Shown here in pieces: positions 1-9,832 of a stretch of 64,000 nt of DNA (positions within the stretch are counted from its first letter, which is position 1; every line of letters begins with the position of its first letter). The notes beneath the pieces were generated by a model. It made no database searches. It was not told where the DNA came from and was given only the letters and a program-made list of their open reading frames with translations. Position numbers and translations under genes: made by a program. Source of the DNA: Duganella alba. Its GTDB lineage: Bacteria > Pseudomonadota > Gammaproteobacteria > Burkholderiales > Burkholderiaceae_D. Location of the stretch: assembly GCF_009674495.1 (NCBI RefSeq), contig NZ_WKJN01000008.1:1-64000 (forward strand), given 5' to 3'.

Positions 1-131
1 CCGCGCCGAAGCCGGCTGCGGCTGCGGCACCGGCCATCGCCGCACCGCGTCCGGCGCCGGCGCCGCGTCCGGCCGCACCGAAGAAAGCCGCTCCAGCGCC
101 ATCCGGCGCCGACGAGTGGGAAGAGTTTTAA
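1..131 (+). CDS. C-terminal end of a methyl-accepting chemotaxis protein (partial)
   Basis: Only the last 42 codons are present, read from base 3 and ending in TAA at 129-131. They form a long Pro/Ala/Lys-rich flexible linker closed by the residues DEWEEF. In enterobacterial receptors a C-terminal pentapeptide of the NWETF type tethers CheR and CheB; WEEF at the extreme C-terminus after a disordered linker fits that role. The next gene, 46 bp downstream, is cheR, which supports a chemoreceptor. The body of the receptor lies outside the window, so this rests on the tail and its neighbour. Confidence 0.75.
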   Translation, partial: APKPAAAAAPAIAAPRPAPAPRPAAPKKAAPAPSGADEWEEF

Positions 132-177
132 GCTACACCCGTGGCATAGTTAGCATAGCCAAAAAAGGATTTAACAT

Positions 178-1041
178 ATGCCGCAATCAAAAGACACGGT
201 CAAGGAATTTGACTTCAACGCCCGCGATTTCGAACGGGTCCGGGGCCTGATCTACAAGCGCGCCGGCATCTCGCTGGCCGACAGCAAGCAGGAGATGGTC
301 TACAGCCGCCTGGCGCGCCGCCTGCGCGCCACCGGCATCGACTCCTTCGCCAAGTACCTGGACGACCTGGAATCGGGCAAGCTGGGCGAGGAGTGGGAGT
401 CGTTCACCAACGCCCTGACCACCAACCTGACCTCGTTCTTCCGCGAAGCCCACCACTTCCCGCTGCTGGCCGAGCACGTCAAGGGCAAGCGCGAGCCGCT
501 GACCATCTGGTGTTCCGCCAGCTCCACCGGCGAGGAGCCGTATTCGATCGCCATGACGGTGTGCGAAGCGTTCAACACGCTGACGCCCAACGTCACCATC
601 GTCGCCACCGACATCGACACCAATGTGCTGGCCACCGCCGCCAACGGCGTCTACGGCATGGACCGGCTGGACAAGATGTCGCCCGAGCGCCAGCGCCGCT
701 TTTTCCTCAAGGGCAAGGGCGATCGCGAGGGGATGGCGCGCGTCCGCCCGGAATTGCGTAATATGATCACGTTCAAGCAGTTGAACCTGTTGGCCGACAG
801 CTGGCCGATCAGCGGCCAGTTCGACGCGATTTTTTGCCGTAACGTCATGATTTACTTCGACAAGGCGACCCAGCGCAAGATCCTGTCCCGCTTTGTCCCG
901 CTGATGAAACCGGATGCGCTGCTGTTTGCAGGGCACTCGGAGAACTTCCTGTATGTCTCGGAGTCGTTGAAATTGCGCGGCAAGACCGTCTACGAACTGG
1001 ACGACACCGCTGCGGCCCGTAAAGCACCGCAACGCACATGA
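178..1041 (+). CDS. cheR: CheR, chemoreceptor glutamate methyltransferase
   Basis: A 287-residue protein of normal CheR length. CheR uses S-adenosylmethionine to methylate glutamates on cytoplasmic receptor helices during adaptation. The N-terminal helical domain (about residues 10-90) precedes the SAM-binding domain, with the characteristic SSTGEEPYSIAM near residue 113 and the FDAIFCRNVMIYF segment near residue 220. It starts at ATG 178. It is the first of four adaptation and signalling genes in the same direction (cheR, cheD, cheB, cheY), 9 bp before cheD, and follows a receptor with a CheR-binding tail. Confidence 0.96.
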   Translation: MPQSKDTVKEFDFNARDFERVRGLIYKRAGISLADSKQEMVYSRLARRLRATGIDSFAKYLDDLESGKLGEEWESFTNALTTNLTSFFREAHHFPLLAEHVKGKREPLTIWCSASSTGEEPYSIAMTVCEAFNTLTPNVTIVATDIDTNVLATAANGVYGMDRLDKMSPERQRRFFLKGKGDREGMARVRPELRNMITFKQLNLLADSWPISGQFDAIFCRNVMIYFDKATQRKILSRFVPLMKPDALLFAGHSENFLYVSESLKLRGKTVYELDDTAAARKAPQRT

Positions 1042-1050
1042 GAATAGAAC

Positions 1051-1650
1051 ATGGACCTCGAACAATTTGCCACGAACGTCTATTTCGATAGAACGTTCGA
1101 CTGCCAGGCAGCCAAGATTTTGCCGGGCGAGTACTACTTCACCAACAAGGACATGTTGATCGTGACGGTGCTCGGCTCCTGCGTGTCGGCCTGCATCCGC
1201 GACCGCGTCACCGGCCTGGGCGGCATGAACCATTTCATGCTGCCGGACGGCGGCGGCGACAACGGCAGCCCGGTGTCGGCCTCGGCGCGCTACGGCACTT
1301 ATGCGATGGAGATCCTGATCAATGATTTGCTGAAGGCCGGGGCGCGCCGCGAAAACCTGGAAGCCAAGGTGTTCGGCGGCGGCGCGGTGCTGAAAGGCTT
1401 CACCGCGATCAACGTCGGCGAGCGCAACGCCGCCTTCGTCCTGAACTTTTTGAAGGTGGAAAAAATCCGCGTCGTAGCGGAAGATCTGAACGATATCTAT
1501 CCGCGCAAGGTGTACTTCTTCCCGCGCACCGGCAAGGTGCTGGTCAAGAAGCTGATGCAAAGCCATAACGACACGCTGGTCAAACGCGAGATCGAATACG
1601 CCAGCCGCCTCAAAGTGGCGCCGGTGGCAGGTGAAATCGATCTGTTTTAA
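1051..1650 (+). CDS. cheD: CheD, chemoreceptor glutamine deamidase
   Basis: A 199-residue protein. CheD deamidates specific glutamines on chemoreceptors and in some species serves CheC; no CheC is seen here. The catalytic Cys44 lies in LGSCVSAC and His61 in GGMNHFMLP, both typical of the family, followed by the [11 protein letters not shown] segment. The gene lies 9 bp after cheR and 19 bp before cheB, so the three are almost certainly co-transcribed. Confidence 0.95.
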   Translation: MDLEQFATNVYFDRTFDCQAAKILPGEYYFTNKDMLIVTVLGSCVSACIRDRVTGLGGMNHFMLPDGGGDNGSPVSASARYGTYAMEILINDLLKAGARRENLEAKVFGGGAVLKGFTAINVGERNAAFVLNFLKVEKIRVVAEDLNDIYPRKVYFFPRTGKVLVKKLMQSHNDTLVKREIEYASRLKVAPVAGEIDLF

Positions 1651-1669
1651 ATAACAAGAAGGTAGTTTT

Positions 1670-2746
1670 ATGAAGATCAAAGTCCTGGTGTGCGACGACT
1701 CCGCACTGATCCGCAGCGTGATGAGCGAGATCATCAACTCCCAACCCGACATGGAAGTGGTCGGCGTGGCCCCCGATCCGCTGGTCGCGCGCGAGCTGAT
1801 CAAGCAAACCAACCCCGACGTGCTGACGCTGGACGTCGAGATGCCGAAGATGGACGGCCTCGACTTCCTGGAAAAACTGATGCGCCTGCGGCCGATGCCG
1901 GTGCTGATGGTGTCGTCGCTGACCGAGCGCGGCTCGGAAATCACCATGCGCGCGCTGGAGCTGGGCGCGGTCGACTTCGTCACCAAGCCGAAGATCTCGA
2001 TCCAGGCCGGCATGCGCGAATACACCGAGCTGATCACCGACAAGATCCGCGCCGCCTCCAAGGCCCGGGTGCAGGCGCGCCGCCTGCCGCAGCCGGGCGC
2101 CGAAGGCCATGCGGCGACGCCGCTGTCGGCGCTGCGCAACCCGCTGCTGTCGTCGGAAAAGCTGATCATCGTCGGCGCCTCCACCGGCGGCACCGAGGCG
2201 ATCCGCGAATTCCTGATGCAGATGCCGTCCGACTGTCCCGGCATCCTGATCACCCAGCACATGCCGGAAGGCTTTACGCGCTCGTTCGCCAAGCGCCTCG
2301 ATTCGCTGTGCAAGATCTCGGTGCAGGAAGCGCAGGGCAATGAGCGGGTGCTGCCGGGCCACGCCTACATCGCGCCCGGCCATTCGCATCTGTACCTGAC
2401 CCGCAGCGGCGCCAACTACATGACCCGCATCGACCAGGCCGAGCCGGTCAACCGCCACCGGCCGTCGGTCGATGTGCTGTTCCGTTCCGCAGCGCAGGCC
2501 GCGGGCAAGAACGCGGTCGGTGTTATCCTGACGGGCATGGGCAAGGACGGCGCGGCCGGCATGCTGGAGATGCGCAACGCCGGGGCGTATAATTTTGCCC
2601 AGGACGAGGCGAGCTGCGTGGTGTTCGGCATGCCGCGCGAGGCGATCGCGGTGGGGGCGGCGCACGAAGTCGGTGCGTTGCAGGCACTGCCGGGCATGGT
2701 GCTCGGCCATCTGGCACAACATGGTATGCGCGCCTTGCGTGTTTAA
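1670..2746 (+). CDS. cheB: CheB, receptor methylesterase response regulator
   Basis: A 358-residue two-domain protein. The N-terminal receiver domain has the acidic pair D9/D10 and phospho-acceptor D55 in [10 protein letters not shown]. The C-terminal methylesterase domain carries the triad S171 (GASTGG), H197 (TQHMPEGF) and D293 (GMGKDGA). Phosphorylation by CheA activates removal of methyl groups added by CheR and deamidation of receptor glutamines. An AAGAAGG ribosome site precedes ATG 1670. It is the last gene of the tight cheR-cheD-cheB run; cheY follows after 135 bp. Confidence 0.97.
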   Translation: MKIKVLVCDDSALIRSVMSEIINSQPDMEVVGVAPDPLVARELIKQTNPDVLTLDVEMPKMDGLDFLEKLMRLRPMPVLMVSSLTERGSEITMRALELGAVDFVTKPKISIQAGMREYTELITDKIRAASKARVQARRLPQPGAEGHAATPLSALRNPLLSSEKLIIVGASTGGTEAIREFLMQMPSDCPGILITQHMPEGFTRSFAKRLDSLCKISVQEAQGNERVLPGHAYIAPGHSHLYLTRSGANYMTRIDQAEPVNRHRPSVDVLFRSAAQAAGKNAVGVILTGMGKDGAAGMLEMRNAGAYNFAQDEASCVVFGMPREAIAVGAAHEVGALQALPGMVLGHLAQHGMRALRV

Positions 2747-2756
2747 TCGTGCAACT

Positions 2757-2830
2757 GTGACGTTTTACTGCTACTTTGTTCGCCTTAAGGCAACGGAAAT
2801 GCTATCCTACAACTTATTGCCGATGTGGGC
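2757..2830 (+). promoter_or_regulatory. Candidate cheY promoter region
   Basis: The 135-bp gap between cheB and cheY contains TGCTATCCT (2800-2808), a plausible extended -10 element, followed by an ACAAC and CCGAT string. The same order of words occurs in the two-copy element at 26260 and 29171. A good -35 is not obvious. It suggests cheY can be transcribed separately from cheRDB. Confidence 0.35.
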
Positions 2831-2881
2831 ACTATTAGTAGGCACTATTAACAACCGCGTAGAGAATCAACGGAGCAATTC

Positions 2882-3271
2882 ATGGCTGATCCAAAGATGA
2901 AATTTTTAGTTGTTGACGATTTTTCGACGATGCGTCGCATCGTCCGGAATCTGTTAAAAGAACTGGGTTATGCCAATGTCGACGAGGCAGAAGACGGCGT
3001 GATGGCGCTGGCGAAGCTGCGCGCCGAATCGTTCGACTTCGTCGTGTCCGACTGGAACATGCCGAACATGGACGGTCTGACGATGTTGCAAAACATTCGT
3101 GCCGATCCAGCCCTGGCCAAACTGCCGGTGCTGATGGTCACCGCCGAAGCGAAGAAGGAAAACATCATTGCGGCGGCCCAGGCCGGCGCCAACGGCTACG
3201 TGGTGAAACCATTCACCGCCGCCACGCTGGACGAAAAACTGAACAAGATCTTCGAGAAACTCGGGGCTTGA
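2882..3271 (+). CDS. cheY: CheY, chemotaxis response regulator
   Basis: A single receiver domain of 129 residues, the usual CheY length. It has the acidic pair D12/D13 and phospho-acceptor D57 in [11 protein letters not shown], then T87 in VMVTAEA and K109 in YVVKPF. Phospho-CheY binds the flagellar switch protein FliM and changes motor rotation. An ACGGAG ribosome site precedes the ATG. A terminator follows 88 bp downstream, and no cheZ is next to it within the window. Confidence 0.96.
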   Translation: MADPKMKFLVVDDFSTMRRIVRNLLKELGYANVDEAEDGVMALAKLRAESFDFVVSDWNMPNMDGLTMLQNIRADPALAKLPVLMVTAEAKKENIIAAAQAGANGYVVKPFTAATLDEKLNKIFEKLGA

Positions 3272-3358
3272 TCGCCGTGACGTAACAAATCGGTGGCGCC
3301 GCCGCTGTCGCCGCTCCTGTGGGCGACGCATGCGGTCGTCCGGGTTTCTGATTTGTAT

Positions 3359-3381
3359 GGCCCGCTCCGGCGGGCCTTTTT
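3359..3381 (+). terminator. Rho-independent terminator after cheY
   Basis: A 7-bp GC stem (GGCCCGC at 3359-3365, GCGGGCC at 3370-3376) with a 4-base loop is followed by five T residues. It ends the chemotaxis transcript just before the next gene. Confidence 0.8.
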
Positions 3382-3397
3382 CATCCTCCTGAGAGCC

Positions 3398-4609
3398 ATG
3401 CATCAGACTAACTTCATCGTCCGCGAACCTTTGCTCGATCCCAAGCAGCGCGTGGTCGGTTACGAGCTGTGCTGGCAGCAAGCCAGCACCGGCGCGGCAT
3501 CGACGCTGGCGGCGCTGGAATCGCTGGTCAGCTTTGTGGCCGGGCAGGTGGTCGACGAGGACGACGGCTGGCTGCTGCGCGACAAGATCCTGTTCCTGGA
3601 GGCGGTGCCGGCGATGCTGTCGACCGACGCCCTGCATGCGCTGCCGCCGGAGCATACGGTGCTGTCGATCCGCGCGGCCGAGCTGGCCAATCCGGACACC
3701 ATGGCGGCGGTGCAGGGCTTGCGCGCCGGCGGCGTCGGCGTGCTGCTGCGCGAAGCCGACCTGACGCGCATCGGCGCCCGCTTGCCGACCATGGCCTCGT
3801 ATGTGGAGGTGCGCTTCTCGGGCGCCGACGTCGGCGCGCAGGCGCGTACCTATGCGGCGCTGAAGCAATCGACGGTGGGCATGATCGCCCGTCCGGTCAG
3901 CAACTGGACCGACTTTGACGCCTGCGCGGCGCTGGGGCTGAACGCCTTTGTCGGCAAGCTGCACCTGACGCCGCGGCCGTCGGCCGACAGCAAGGGCCTG
4001 AATCCGGCCCAGACCATCATCATGCAGCTGATGCAGATGGTGCGGCAGAACGCCGACATCGCCCAGCTGGAAGCGGTGCTCAAGCGCGACGCCACGCTGT
4101 CGTACAAGCTGCTGCGCTTCATCAACTCGGCCGGTTTCGGCGCGGGCAGGGAGGTGCAGTCGCTGCGCCAGGCCTTGACGCTGCTGGGCTACACGCCGCT
4201 GTACCGCTGGCTGACCTTGCTGCTGGCGACCGCCAGCACCTCGGGCTATTCGCCGGTGCTGCTGGAAACGGCGGTGGTGCGCGGCCGTCTGGCCGAGCTG
4301 CTGGGGCAGGCGGCCCTGGGCAAGAGCGAGGCGGAGAATATTTTCGTGGCCGGCATGTTCTCGCTGCTGGACCGGCTGCTGGGCATTCCGATGCAGGAAG
4401 TGCTGGCCAATGTCCAGCTGTCGGACGACGTGGTGGCGGCGCTGCTGACGCGCAGCGGCAAATACGGCCCCTACCTGGCGCTGGCCGAGGCCTGCGAGCT
4501 CAACTCCGACCTGGTGGCCTCGCTGGCCGCCACCTTGAAGCTGAGTCCGATGGACGTCAACAAGGCCCACCTGTCAGCCCTGGCCTGGGCCCAGAACGTC
4601 GCCGCTTGA
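3398..4609 (+). CDS. EAL-like/HDOD signalling protein
   Basis: A 403-residue protein beginning MHQTNFIVREPLLD. The first ~190 residues resemble the divergent EAL-type domain of YuxH-like proteins (EPLLDPKQRVVGYEL at the start), but no intact ExLxR catalytic signature is visible, so c-di-GMP hydrolysis is doubtful. Residues ~200-395 form an HDOD domain (DATLSYKLLRFINSAGFG, LRQALTLLGY), a degenerate HD-like helical domain used in regulation. The internal ATG at 3398 was chosen because the upstream extension runs through the terminator. It sits directly after cheY, so a link to motility or c-di-GMP is likely but inferred. Confidence 0.8.
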   Translation: MHQTNFIVREPLLDPKQRVVGYELCWQQASTGAASTLAALESLVSFVAGQVVDEDDGWLLRDKILFLEAVPAMLSTDALHALPPEHTVLSIRAAELANPDTMAAVQGLRAGGVGVLLREADLTRIGARLPTMASYVEVRFSGADVGAQARTYAALKQSTVGMIARPVSNWTDFDACAALGLNAFVGKLHLTPRPSADSKGLNPAQTIIMQLMQMVRQNADIAQLEAVLKRDATLSYKLLRFINSAGFGAGREVQSLRQALTLLGYTPLYRWLTLLLATASTSGYSPVLLETAVVRGRLAELLGQAALGKSEAENIFVAGMFSLLDRLLGIPMQEVLANVQLSDDVVAALLTRSGKYGPYLALAEACELNSDLVASLAATLKLSPMDVNKAHLSALAWAQNVAA

Positions 4610-4672
4610 GCGGTCTCAAACACCTCACGCACGGCGGTTGACGCTGCGGCTTGCGCGGCGCAAGATGGCCGC

Positions 4673-5895
<1,223 letters not shown>

Positions 5896-5921
5896 CTAAG
5901 CGTAGATAGGCGCCGGCTGCA

Positions 5922-6851
5922 TCAAGCCGGCGAGTAGGCCAGCCGCACGTAAATCGGTGCGAACGGTTCGGCCTGGGTAATTTCAATCAGGGTTTCCTTG
6001 GCCAGCTCCAGCAGCGCGACAAAGTTCACCACCACCACCGGCACGCCGCCGGCAATGTCGAACAGGTCGGCGAACTCGACGAAGCGGCTCGACTGCAAGC
6101 GGCGCAAAATGCCGGTCATGTGCTCGCGCACGGACAGCTCTTCGCGGCTGATCTTGTGATGCTGGGTCAGCTTGGCGCGTTTCATCACGTCCAGCCAAGC
6201 TTGCTGCAGATCGATGGCCTCGACTTCCGGCCAGGTCGGCACCAGGCTTTGCTCGATGAAGATCTGGGTCCGGACGAAATCGCGGTCCACCTGCGGAATC
6301 GTGTTGAGGTCGTAGGCGGCCAGCTTGATCTGTTCGTATTCCAGCAGGCGGCGCACCAGCTCGGCGCGCGGATCATCGGCTTCCGCGTCCAGATCGACCT
6401 GGCGCTGCGGCAGCAGCATGCGCGATTTGATCTCGATCAGCATGGCCGCCATCAGCAGGTACTCGGCCGCCAGCTCCAGGTTGGACAGGCGGATCTGGTC
6501 GACGTACTTCAGGTATTGCAGCGTCAGCTGCGCCATCGGAATGTCGAGGATGTTGAAGTTCTGCTTGCGGATCAGGTAGAGCAGCAGGTCCAGCGGACCT
6601 TCGAACGCGTCAAGGAAGATTTCCAGCGCGTCCGGCGGGATGTACAGGTCGGTCGGCAGCTTGAGCAGCGGCTCGCCGTACAGGCGGGCGAGGGCGGAGA
6701 CTTCGGCCGTGACGGCGGCGGCTTCAACCGCAGCGTCGTTGGCCGCAGCGGCAGCGCCGGCGTCGACGAGCGCATGGGCGCCGTCCTCCGGCGCGCCGTG
6801 GTCGGCTTCCGGTACTGGCGGCTGCACGTCAGCCGTATCGTCTGGCAACAT
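5922..6851 (-). CDS. scpA: ScpA, segregation and condensation protein A
   Basis: A 309-residue kleisin that bridges SMC heads in chromosome condensation. An acidic, Ala-rich variable N-terminus (~55 residues) precedes the conserved FEGPLDLLLYLIRKQ signature, then LEYEQIKLAAYDL and a C-terminal winged-helix part. The long N-terminal extension is usual in this bacterial group. It lies between a DUF3460 gene (21 bp upstream) and panC, an order shared across Burkholderiales. Confidence 0.94.
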   Translation of the reverse strand: MLPDDTADVQPPVPEADHGAPEDGAHALVDAGAAAAANDAAVEAAAVTAEVSALARLYGEPLLKLPTDLYIPPDALEIFLDAFEGPLDLLLYLIRKQNFNILDIPMAQLTLQYLKYVDQIRLSNLELAAEYLLMAAMLIEIKSRMLLPQRQVDLDAEADDPRAELVRRLLEYEQIKLAAYDLNTIPQVDRDFVRTQIFIEQSLVPTWPEVEAIDLQQAWLDVMKRAKLTQHHKISREELSVREHMTGILRRLQSSRFVEFADLFDIAGGVPVVVVNFVALLELAKETLIEITQAEPFAPIYVRLAYSPA

Positions 6852-6872
6852 CCTTGCCGCCCCGCGTGTGGC

Positions 6873-7082
6873 TTAGACCTTGTTCTGGTAGACGTAAGGC
6901 TGTTGCTTGACGGCCGACTCCAGCTGACGGTGCTGCTCATCCAGCGAAACCGGTGGACGATCCCACAGCAGCGCGCGACCTTGTTGCTGGCCGGCTTCAA
7001 TGCCTGGGTTCTTTTCCTTCAACGCCTTGATGAACAGGGTGTGGTCGGATTCGTACATCGAATGTTGTTTAGAAAGTTTCAT
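6873..7082 (-). CDS. DUF3460 family small protein
   Basis: A 69-residue protein with the DUF3460 pattern: YESDHTLFIKALKEKNP, then RALLWDRPPV. Function unknown. Members are found in Burkholderiales directly before scpA, as here, and are probably co-transcribed with it. No signal peptide or membrane helix is visible. Confidence 0.85.
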   Translation of the reverse strand: MKLSKQHSMYESDHTLFIKALKEKNPGIEAGQQQGRALLWDRPPVSLDEQHRQLESAVKQQPYVYQNKV

Positions 7083-7208
7083 ATTATCTAAGTGGGTGGA
7101 TCAGCAACGGCTATTTTACCGCGCCCCGGCGTTGCAAAGCTATTTCTATCGCTCGCCCCATGGCGGATCGGGTATGCTCTTGCAAATAATGTTGTGCAAA
7201 TATCAAAA

Positions 7209-8111
7209 ATGAACCAGCGCCTCTCGTCCAGAACCATTTTCCTGCTGACCTTGCCGCCCCTGCTGTGGGCCGGCAACGCCATTGTCGGCCGCCTGGTGCA
7301 CGACCAGCTGCCGCCGGTGCTGCTGAACTTCATGCGCTGGGGCATCGCCTTCTTTCTGCTGCTGCCGCTGGCCGGCCCGGTGTTCCGGCGCGAGGCGGGG
7401 CTGTGGAAGCACTGGAAAACCTACGCCATGCTGGGCCTGCTCGGCATCGGCATGTACAACGCGCTGCAATACATGGCGCTGCAAAGCTCGACGCCGATCA
7501 ACGTCACGCTGGTGGCGTCCGGCATGCCGGTGTGGATGATGCTGACCGGCTGGCTGTTCTTCGGCGTGCCGGTCAGCCGTCGCCAGGTGGTGGGCGCGGT
7601 GCTGTCGATCGCCGGCGTGCTGCTGGTGCTGGCGCGCGGCGAATGGCGCCATGTGCTGGAACTGCGGCTGGTGGCGGGCGACCTGTTCATGATTCTGGCC
7701 ACCATCGCCTGGTCGGTCTACAGCTGGATGCTGACGCGCGCCACCGAACCGGCCGACATCCGCGCCAACTGGGCCAGTTTCCTGCTGGCGCAGGTGGCGT
7801 TCGGCGTGCTGTGGTCGGGCGGCTTCGCGCTGGGCGAGCAGGCGCTGGGCGCGATTCCGGTGCAATGGAGCTGGACGCTGGCGTTGGCGCTGCTGTACGT
7901 GGCGACCTGCCCGGCGGTGATCGCCTTCGGCTGCTGGGGCGCCGGCGTGCGGGCGGCCGGGCCGGCGGTCGGCGCCTTCTTCGTCAACCTGACGCCGTTG
8001 TTTGCCGCGATGCTGTCGTCGGCCTTCCTGGGCGAGGCGCCGCATGGCTACCATGCGGCCGCCTTTGCGCTGATCGTCGGCGGCATCGTCGTCTCGGCGC
8101 GGCGCGGCTAG
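7209..8111 (+). CDS. EamA/DMT-family transporter
   Basis: A 300-residue inner-membrane protein of about ten transmembrane helices in two homologous EamA halves. The start LLWAGNAIVGRLV and the mid-helix NALQYMALQSSTPINVTLV are typical of RhaT/EamA drug and metabolite exporters. The start at ATG 7209 places the first helix right after a short cytoplasmic N-terminus; the longer reading from 7092 would add an unsupported leader. Substrate cannot be told from sequence. Confidence 0.85.
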   Translation: MNQRLSSRTIFLLTLPPLLWAGNAIVGRLVHDQLPPVLLNFMRWGIAFFLLLPLAGPVFRREAGLWKHWKTYAMLGLLGIGMYNALQYMALQSSTPINVTLVASGMPVWMMLTGWLFFGVPVSRRQVVGAVLSIAGVLLVLARGEWRHVLELRLVAGDLFMILATIAWSVYSWMLTRATEPADIRANWASFLLAQVAFGVLWSGGFALGEQALGAIPVQWSWTLALALLYVATCPAVIAFGCWGAGVRAAGPAVGAFFVNLTPLFAAMLSSAFLGEAPHGYHAAAFALIVGGIVVSARRG

Positions 8112-8188
8112 AAACCTTGACGGAGCGTAACAAGCTTCGCCGAACAGCGTTCTACACTGCAACTCCGCCATGACACACGGAGCGCACC

Positions 8189-9832
8189 ATGCCGCAACGT
8201 CCCCTGATTGCCGCGCTGGCGGCGACCTCGCTATGCCTAGCCGCCGCGCAGGCCGCCGACACCAGCGTCCGCGACGCGCTCGCGCCGGGCCTGCTGGGAC
8301 TGTATTCCACCGACCGCTTCAAGCTGACCAGCGGTCGCTGCAACGACTGCCTGGCCAGCGAGCAGGCGCTGTGGTACTTCCAGGATGACATGATCGCCGC
8401 CGCCAGGTCGGACGCCGTCGGCTACACGCGTAGCCTGCGCGCCCAGGATGATGTGAAGGCCTGGCTGGCCGGGAGCGGCGGCAAGGCAGGCGACCAGGCG
8501 CCGCCGCTGGTGTGGATCGGTTCGCCGCACGTGGCCGAGGGCCGGCTGCAAGCGGACGGCCACTTGTCCCGCCCCGGCAACGCCGCGCCCCTGGCGGTGG
8601 CGCTGACGCCGAAATTGTCGACTAACCGTTCCTACGTCAACGACAGCAGCCTGTCCTTCTTCGCGAATGGCGACGTCAAGGCGCGCGGCGTGCTGCGCGA
8701 AGAGCGCTTCGTGATCCGCACGCTGTGGCCCAAGCGCTATGCGATCGGCACAGCCGCGCCCAGCCGGCCGCTGGCGGGCGGCGAAACCATCGAAAGCCTG
8801 GTGCGCGGCGCCACCGCCGCCTACGCCACGCGCACCTTGTGGCGGCGCGACGGCGGCACGCAGCCGCTGCCGCTGGCCGGCAAGCCGGTGCTGGCCTTCA
8901 TGCTCAACGGCGCGCAGGGCGATGACGATGAATCGCTCGGCGGCCACTTCGCGGTCGCCACCGGCCGCTTTGGTCCGGGCGGCGAATGGGACGACTGGCT
9001 GGTGAATAATTTCTACAGCCTGGCGTCCGTCAGCGAGAAAGGCGTCATCGCCTCGACGCTGCCGATGGACGCGTATATGGGCGACCTGAACAGCGGGCAG
9101 GCCTGGTATCGGCCCTCGTACATGCTGGTGGCGGTGCTGAAGGACCAGCGCGCGCCGGCGCTGTACCAGCAGGCGATCAGCCGCGTGTTCGGCCACTTCT
9201 ACCGGCAGGATTTTCACTACCGCCACGCCAGCACCAATTGCGCCGGCATCAATGTCGAGACCCTGCGTACGCTGGGCTGGAAGATTCCGCGTCTCGGTGG
9301 AGAAAGTCCGCTGAAGGCGGCGATGGCGCTGCCGTACATGGCGCTCAAGGAGGTCAGCCTGGCCAGCGGACAGAGCGCCTATGATTATCTGAAGACCGAG
9401 CGCACCGAGCTGCTGCCGTTCGTGGCCTTCAACACCATCGCTGATGATGTGCTCAAGCGGCTGGCGGCCGGCGCGGCCCGCGGCGGGCTGGAGGCGCAAC
9501 TGGGCCAGGATCTGGAAGCGCTGCTGTTCGTGCGGATTCCGCAATTCCCGTCGTCGCGCGCGTTGGGCAGCGATCCGGTGCTGTCGCTGCACGAATATCA
9601 GCAGCGCGCGCCGGCCAACCGGGCCGACTGGAAGATTGTGCCGGTGGCGCCGCGCGCGTTTCCCGCCACGTTCAAAGATCCCGCCGCGCCGAAGGAGCGC
9701 CGGCCGCCTTCGGCGCTTGCCACCTGGGCCTGGGGCGGCATCGCGGCCACGGTGCTGGCGACGCCGGCGCTGATTGTCCGCCGCCGGCGCAAGGCCGCTA
9801 GCCGGCCGTCGCCGCCTTCAGCGCGTCGATGA
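8189..9832 (+). CDS. Secreted, C-terminally anchored putative cysteine hydrolase of unknown family
   Basis: A 547-residue protein with a signal peptide (MPQRPLIAALAATSLCLAAA, cleavage near residue 22) and one C-terminal membrane helix (~515-535) followed by Arg/Lys, so it probably faces the periplasm. No family is recognised with certainty. Two motifs stand out: GGHFAVATGRFG with His253 and RHASTNCAGINVETL with Cys351. His before Cys is the order in circularly permuted papain-like enzymes such as YiiX and DUF4105 proteins, so a thiol hydrolase is a reasonable guess. A GGAG site precedes ATG 8189. Its end overlaps the LysR gene on the other strand by 35 bp. Confidence 0.5.
   Translation: MPQRPLIAALAATSLCLAAAQAADTSVRDALAPGLLGLYSTDRFKLTSGRCNDCLASEQALWYFQDDMIAAARSDAVGYTRSLRAQDDVKAWLAGSGGKAGDQAPPLVWIGSPHVAEGRLQADGHLSRPGNAAPLAVALTPKLSTNRSYVNDSSLSFFANGDVKARGVLREERFVIRTLWPKRYAIGTAAPSRPLAGGETIESLVRGATAAYATRTLWRRDGGTQPLPLAGKPVLAFMLNGAQGDDDESLGGHFAVATGRFGPGGEWDDWLVNNFYSLASVSEKGVIASTLPMDAYMGDLNSGQAWYRPSYMLVAVLKDQRAPALYQQAISRVFGHFYRQDFHYRHASTNCAGINVETLRTLGWKIPRLGGESPLKAAMALPYMALKEVSLASGQSAYDYLKTERTELLPFVAFNTIADDVLKRLAAGAARGGLEAQLGQDLEALLFVRIPQFPSSRALGSDPVLSLHEYQQRAPANRADWKIVPVAPRAFPATFKDPAAPKERRPPSALATWAWGGIAATVLATPALIVRRRRKAASRPSPPSARR

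Noticed and set aside
187..2340. A 717-residue open frame on the minus strand opposite cheR-cheD-cheB.
   Set aside because: It is the antisense shadow of well-conserved chemotaxis genes in GC-rich DNA; its translation is rich in Arg, His and Gln with no domain pattern.
2757..2830. A sigma28 (FliA) flagellar promoter before cheY.
   Set aside because: GCCGAT is present at 2819, but no TAAA-like -35 lies 15 bases upstream, so I did not call it.
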